DNA from: Sulfurimonas sp. | GTDB taxonomy: Bacteria; Campylobacterota; Campylobacteria; Campylobacterales; Sulfurimonadaceae | Direction: 5' to 3' | DNA: 6,161 bases | Assembly: GCA_027056465.1 (NCBI GenBank) | Contig: JALUKS010000235.1 | Location: 1 to 6,161, forward strand | Shown: one piece after another, positions 5,944 through 6,161 of the stretch | Numbering within the stretch: the first letter of the stretch is position 1 | How the letters are laid out: each line of letters begins with the position of its first letter | Translations under genes and position numbers: made by a program | Notes under the pieces: model-generated | The model's database searches: none | Seen by the model: only the letters and a program-made list of their open reading frames with translations | What the model was told of the DNA's origin: nothing

Positions 5944-5962
5944 GATAATTGTTATTGTAATC
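5944..5962. promoter_or_regulatory. Fur-box-like imperfect palindrome in the porin leader
   Basis: The 19-mer starting GATAAT and ending GTAATC matches 13 of 19 positions of the classical Fur box (GATAATGATAATCATTATC), counted by eye. It lies between the predicted start of transcription and the ATG, where bound Fur would block transcription. AT-rich sequence raises the chance of accidental matches, and other metalloregulators of this phylum also use AT-rich sites. Confidence 0.4.
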
Positions 5963-5981
5963 AATAAATACTTAATATATT

Positions 5982-5996
5982 ATTATACTGATTATA
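5982..5996 (-). promoter_or_regulatory. Porin promoter, two overlapping -10 candidates
   Basis: On the minus strand TATAAT occurs twice, at 5996-5991 and 5987-5982. The distal copy has TTCAAA (complement of 6013-6018, 4 of 6 matches to TTGACA) at a 16-bp spacing. Either would give a leader of about 50-65 nt and would transcribe the porin-kinase-cbiB operon. Confidence 0.5.
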
Positions 5997-6161
5997 GTCT
6001 GGCACTTACGAGTTTGAAAGAGGAGTGAGGAGGTGAAGTGTTTTGAATAGTGAGTGGTTTTCCACTAAGTGTGCATATAGAAGAGATATTGGCAATAATT
6101 TTAGCAAGCGAAATATAGGCTTGAATGGCTGCCAATGAAAAGTAGTTTTTTCCAAAACCTT
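5997..6161. other. Right-edge segment without an assignable gene
   Basis: No protein is recognised here. Two minus-strand frames are open from the edge: one ends at a TAA at 5992-5994 (56 codons, no acidic residue), the other at a TAA at 6006-6008. Neither gives a family motif, and the + strand frames are broken. Short inverted repeats are present: AGTGG/CCACT around TTTT (6053-6066) and ATTGGC/GCCAAT (6088-6093 with 6131-6136). It could be the end of an upstream gene, or decayed mobile-element sequence. Confidence 0.3.

Noticed and set aside
5923..5964. Longer porin starting at TTG 5964
   Set aside because: It would place MITITIIIYKIVEF in front of a normal signal peptide and would make the Fur-like site part of the coding region. 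ATG at 5922 is more likely.
1..6161. CRISPR array, transposase gene or long repeats
   Set aside because: I saw no regularly spaced repeats, no transposase motifs and no long direct repeats on either strand.

Overview
The window is AT-rich. Its protein families (an OprD-like Campylobacterota porin, a short cobamide-type threonine-phosphate decarboxylase, extended -10 promoters of the form TGnTATAAT without clear -35 boxes) suggest a member of the Campylobacterota, most likely a Sulfurimonas- or Sulfurospirillum-like organism. The taxon is inferred from protein character, not from a database match.

Nearly everything lies on the minus strand and is read from right to left. From about 5.99 kb downward the order is: an outer-membrane porin with its own promoter and a Fur-box-like element in the leader (5922 to 4660); an APH-fold kinase (4650 to 3877); CbiB, the adenosylcobinamide-phosphate synthase (3880 to 3038); a cysteine-rich probable metal-binding protein (3002 to 2568); a small PBECR/barnase-EndoU-like nuclease (2581 to 2171); a gap of about 150 bp; a small ribbon-helix-helix protein (2023 to 1817); and a PLP-dependent threonine-phosphate decarboxylase (1820 to 822). 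Stop-start overlaps (ATGA twice, 14 bp once) and short gaps suggest one operon. After a 43-bp gap with a strong promoter and an 18-bp palindrome comes an AAA_14/DUF4143-type ATPase that runs off the left edge.

The metabolic theme is the aminopropanol (or ethanolamine) arm of cobamide assembly. The decarboxylase makes aminopropanol phosphate from threonine phosphate, and CbiB joins it to adenosylcobyric acid. The kinase between the porin and cbiB is a reasonable candidate for supplying the phosphorylated amino acid. The porin may serve uptake for this pathway, but nothing in the sequence proves that.

The most unusual part is 1817 to 2581. A nuclease-like putative toxin and an RHH putative antitoxin sit inside the cobamide operon. 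Between them, on the opposite strand, lies a compact GC-richer element of about 100 nt (2076 to 2177). It has an exact extended -10 promoter, complementary ends, several nested stems and a possible 5-bp kissing-loop interaction. It looks like a structured non-coding RNA whose family I could not identify with confidence.
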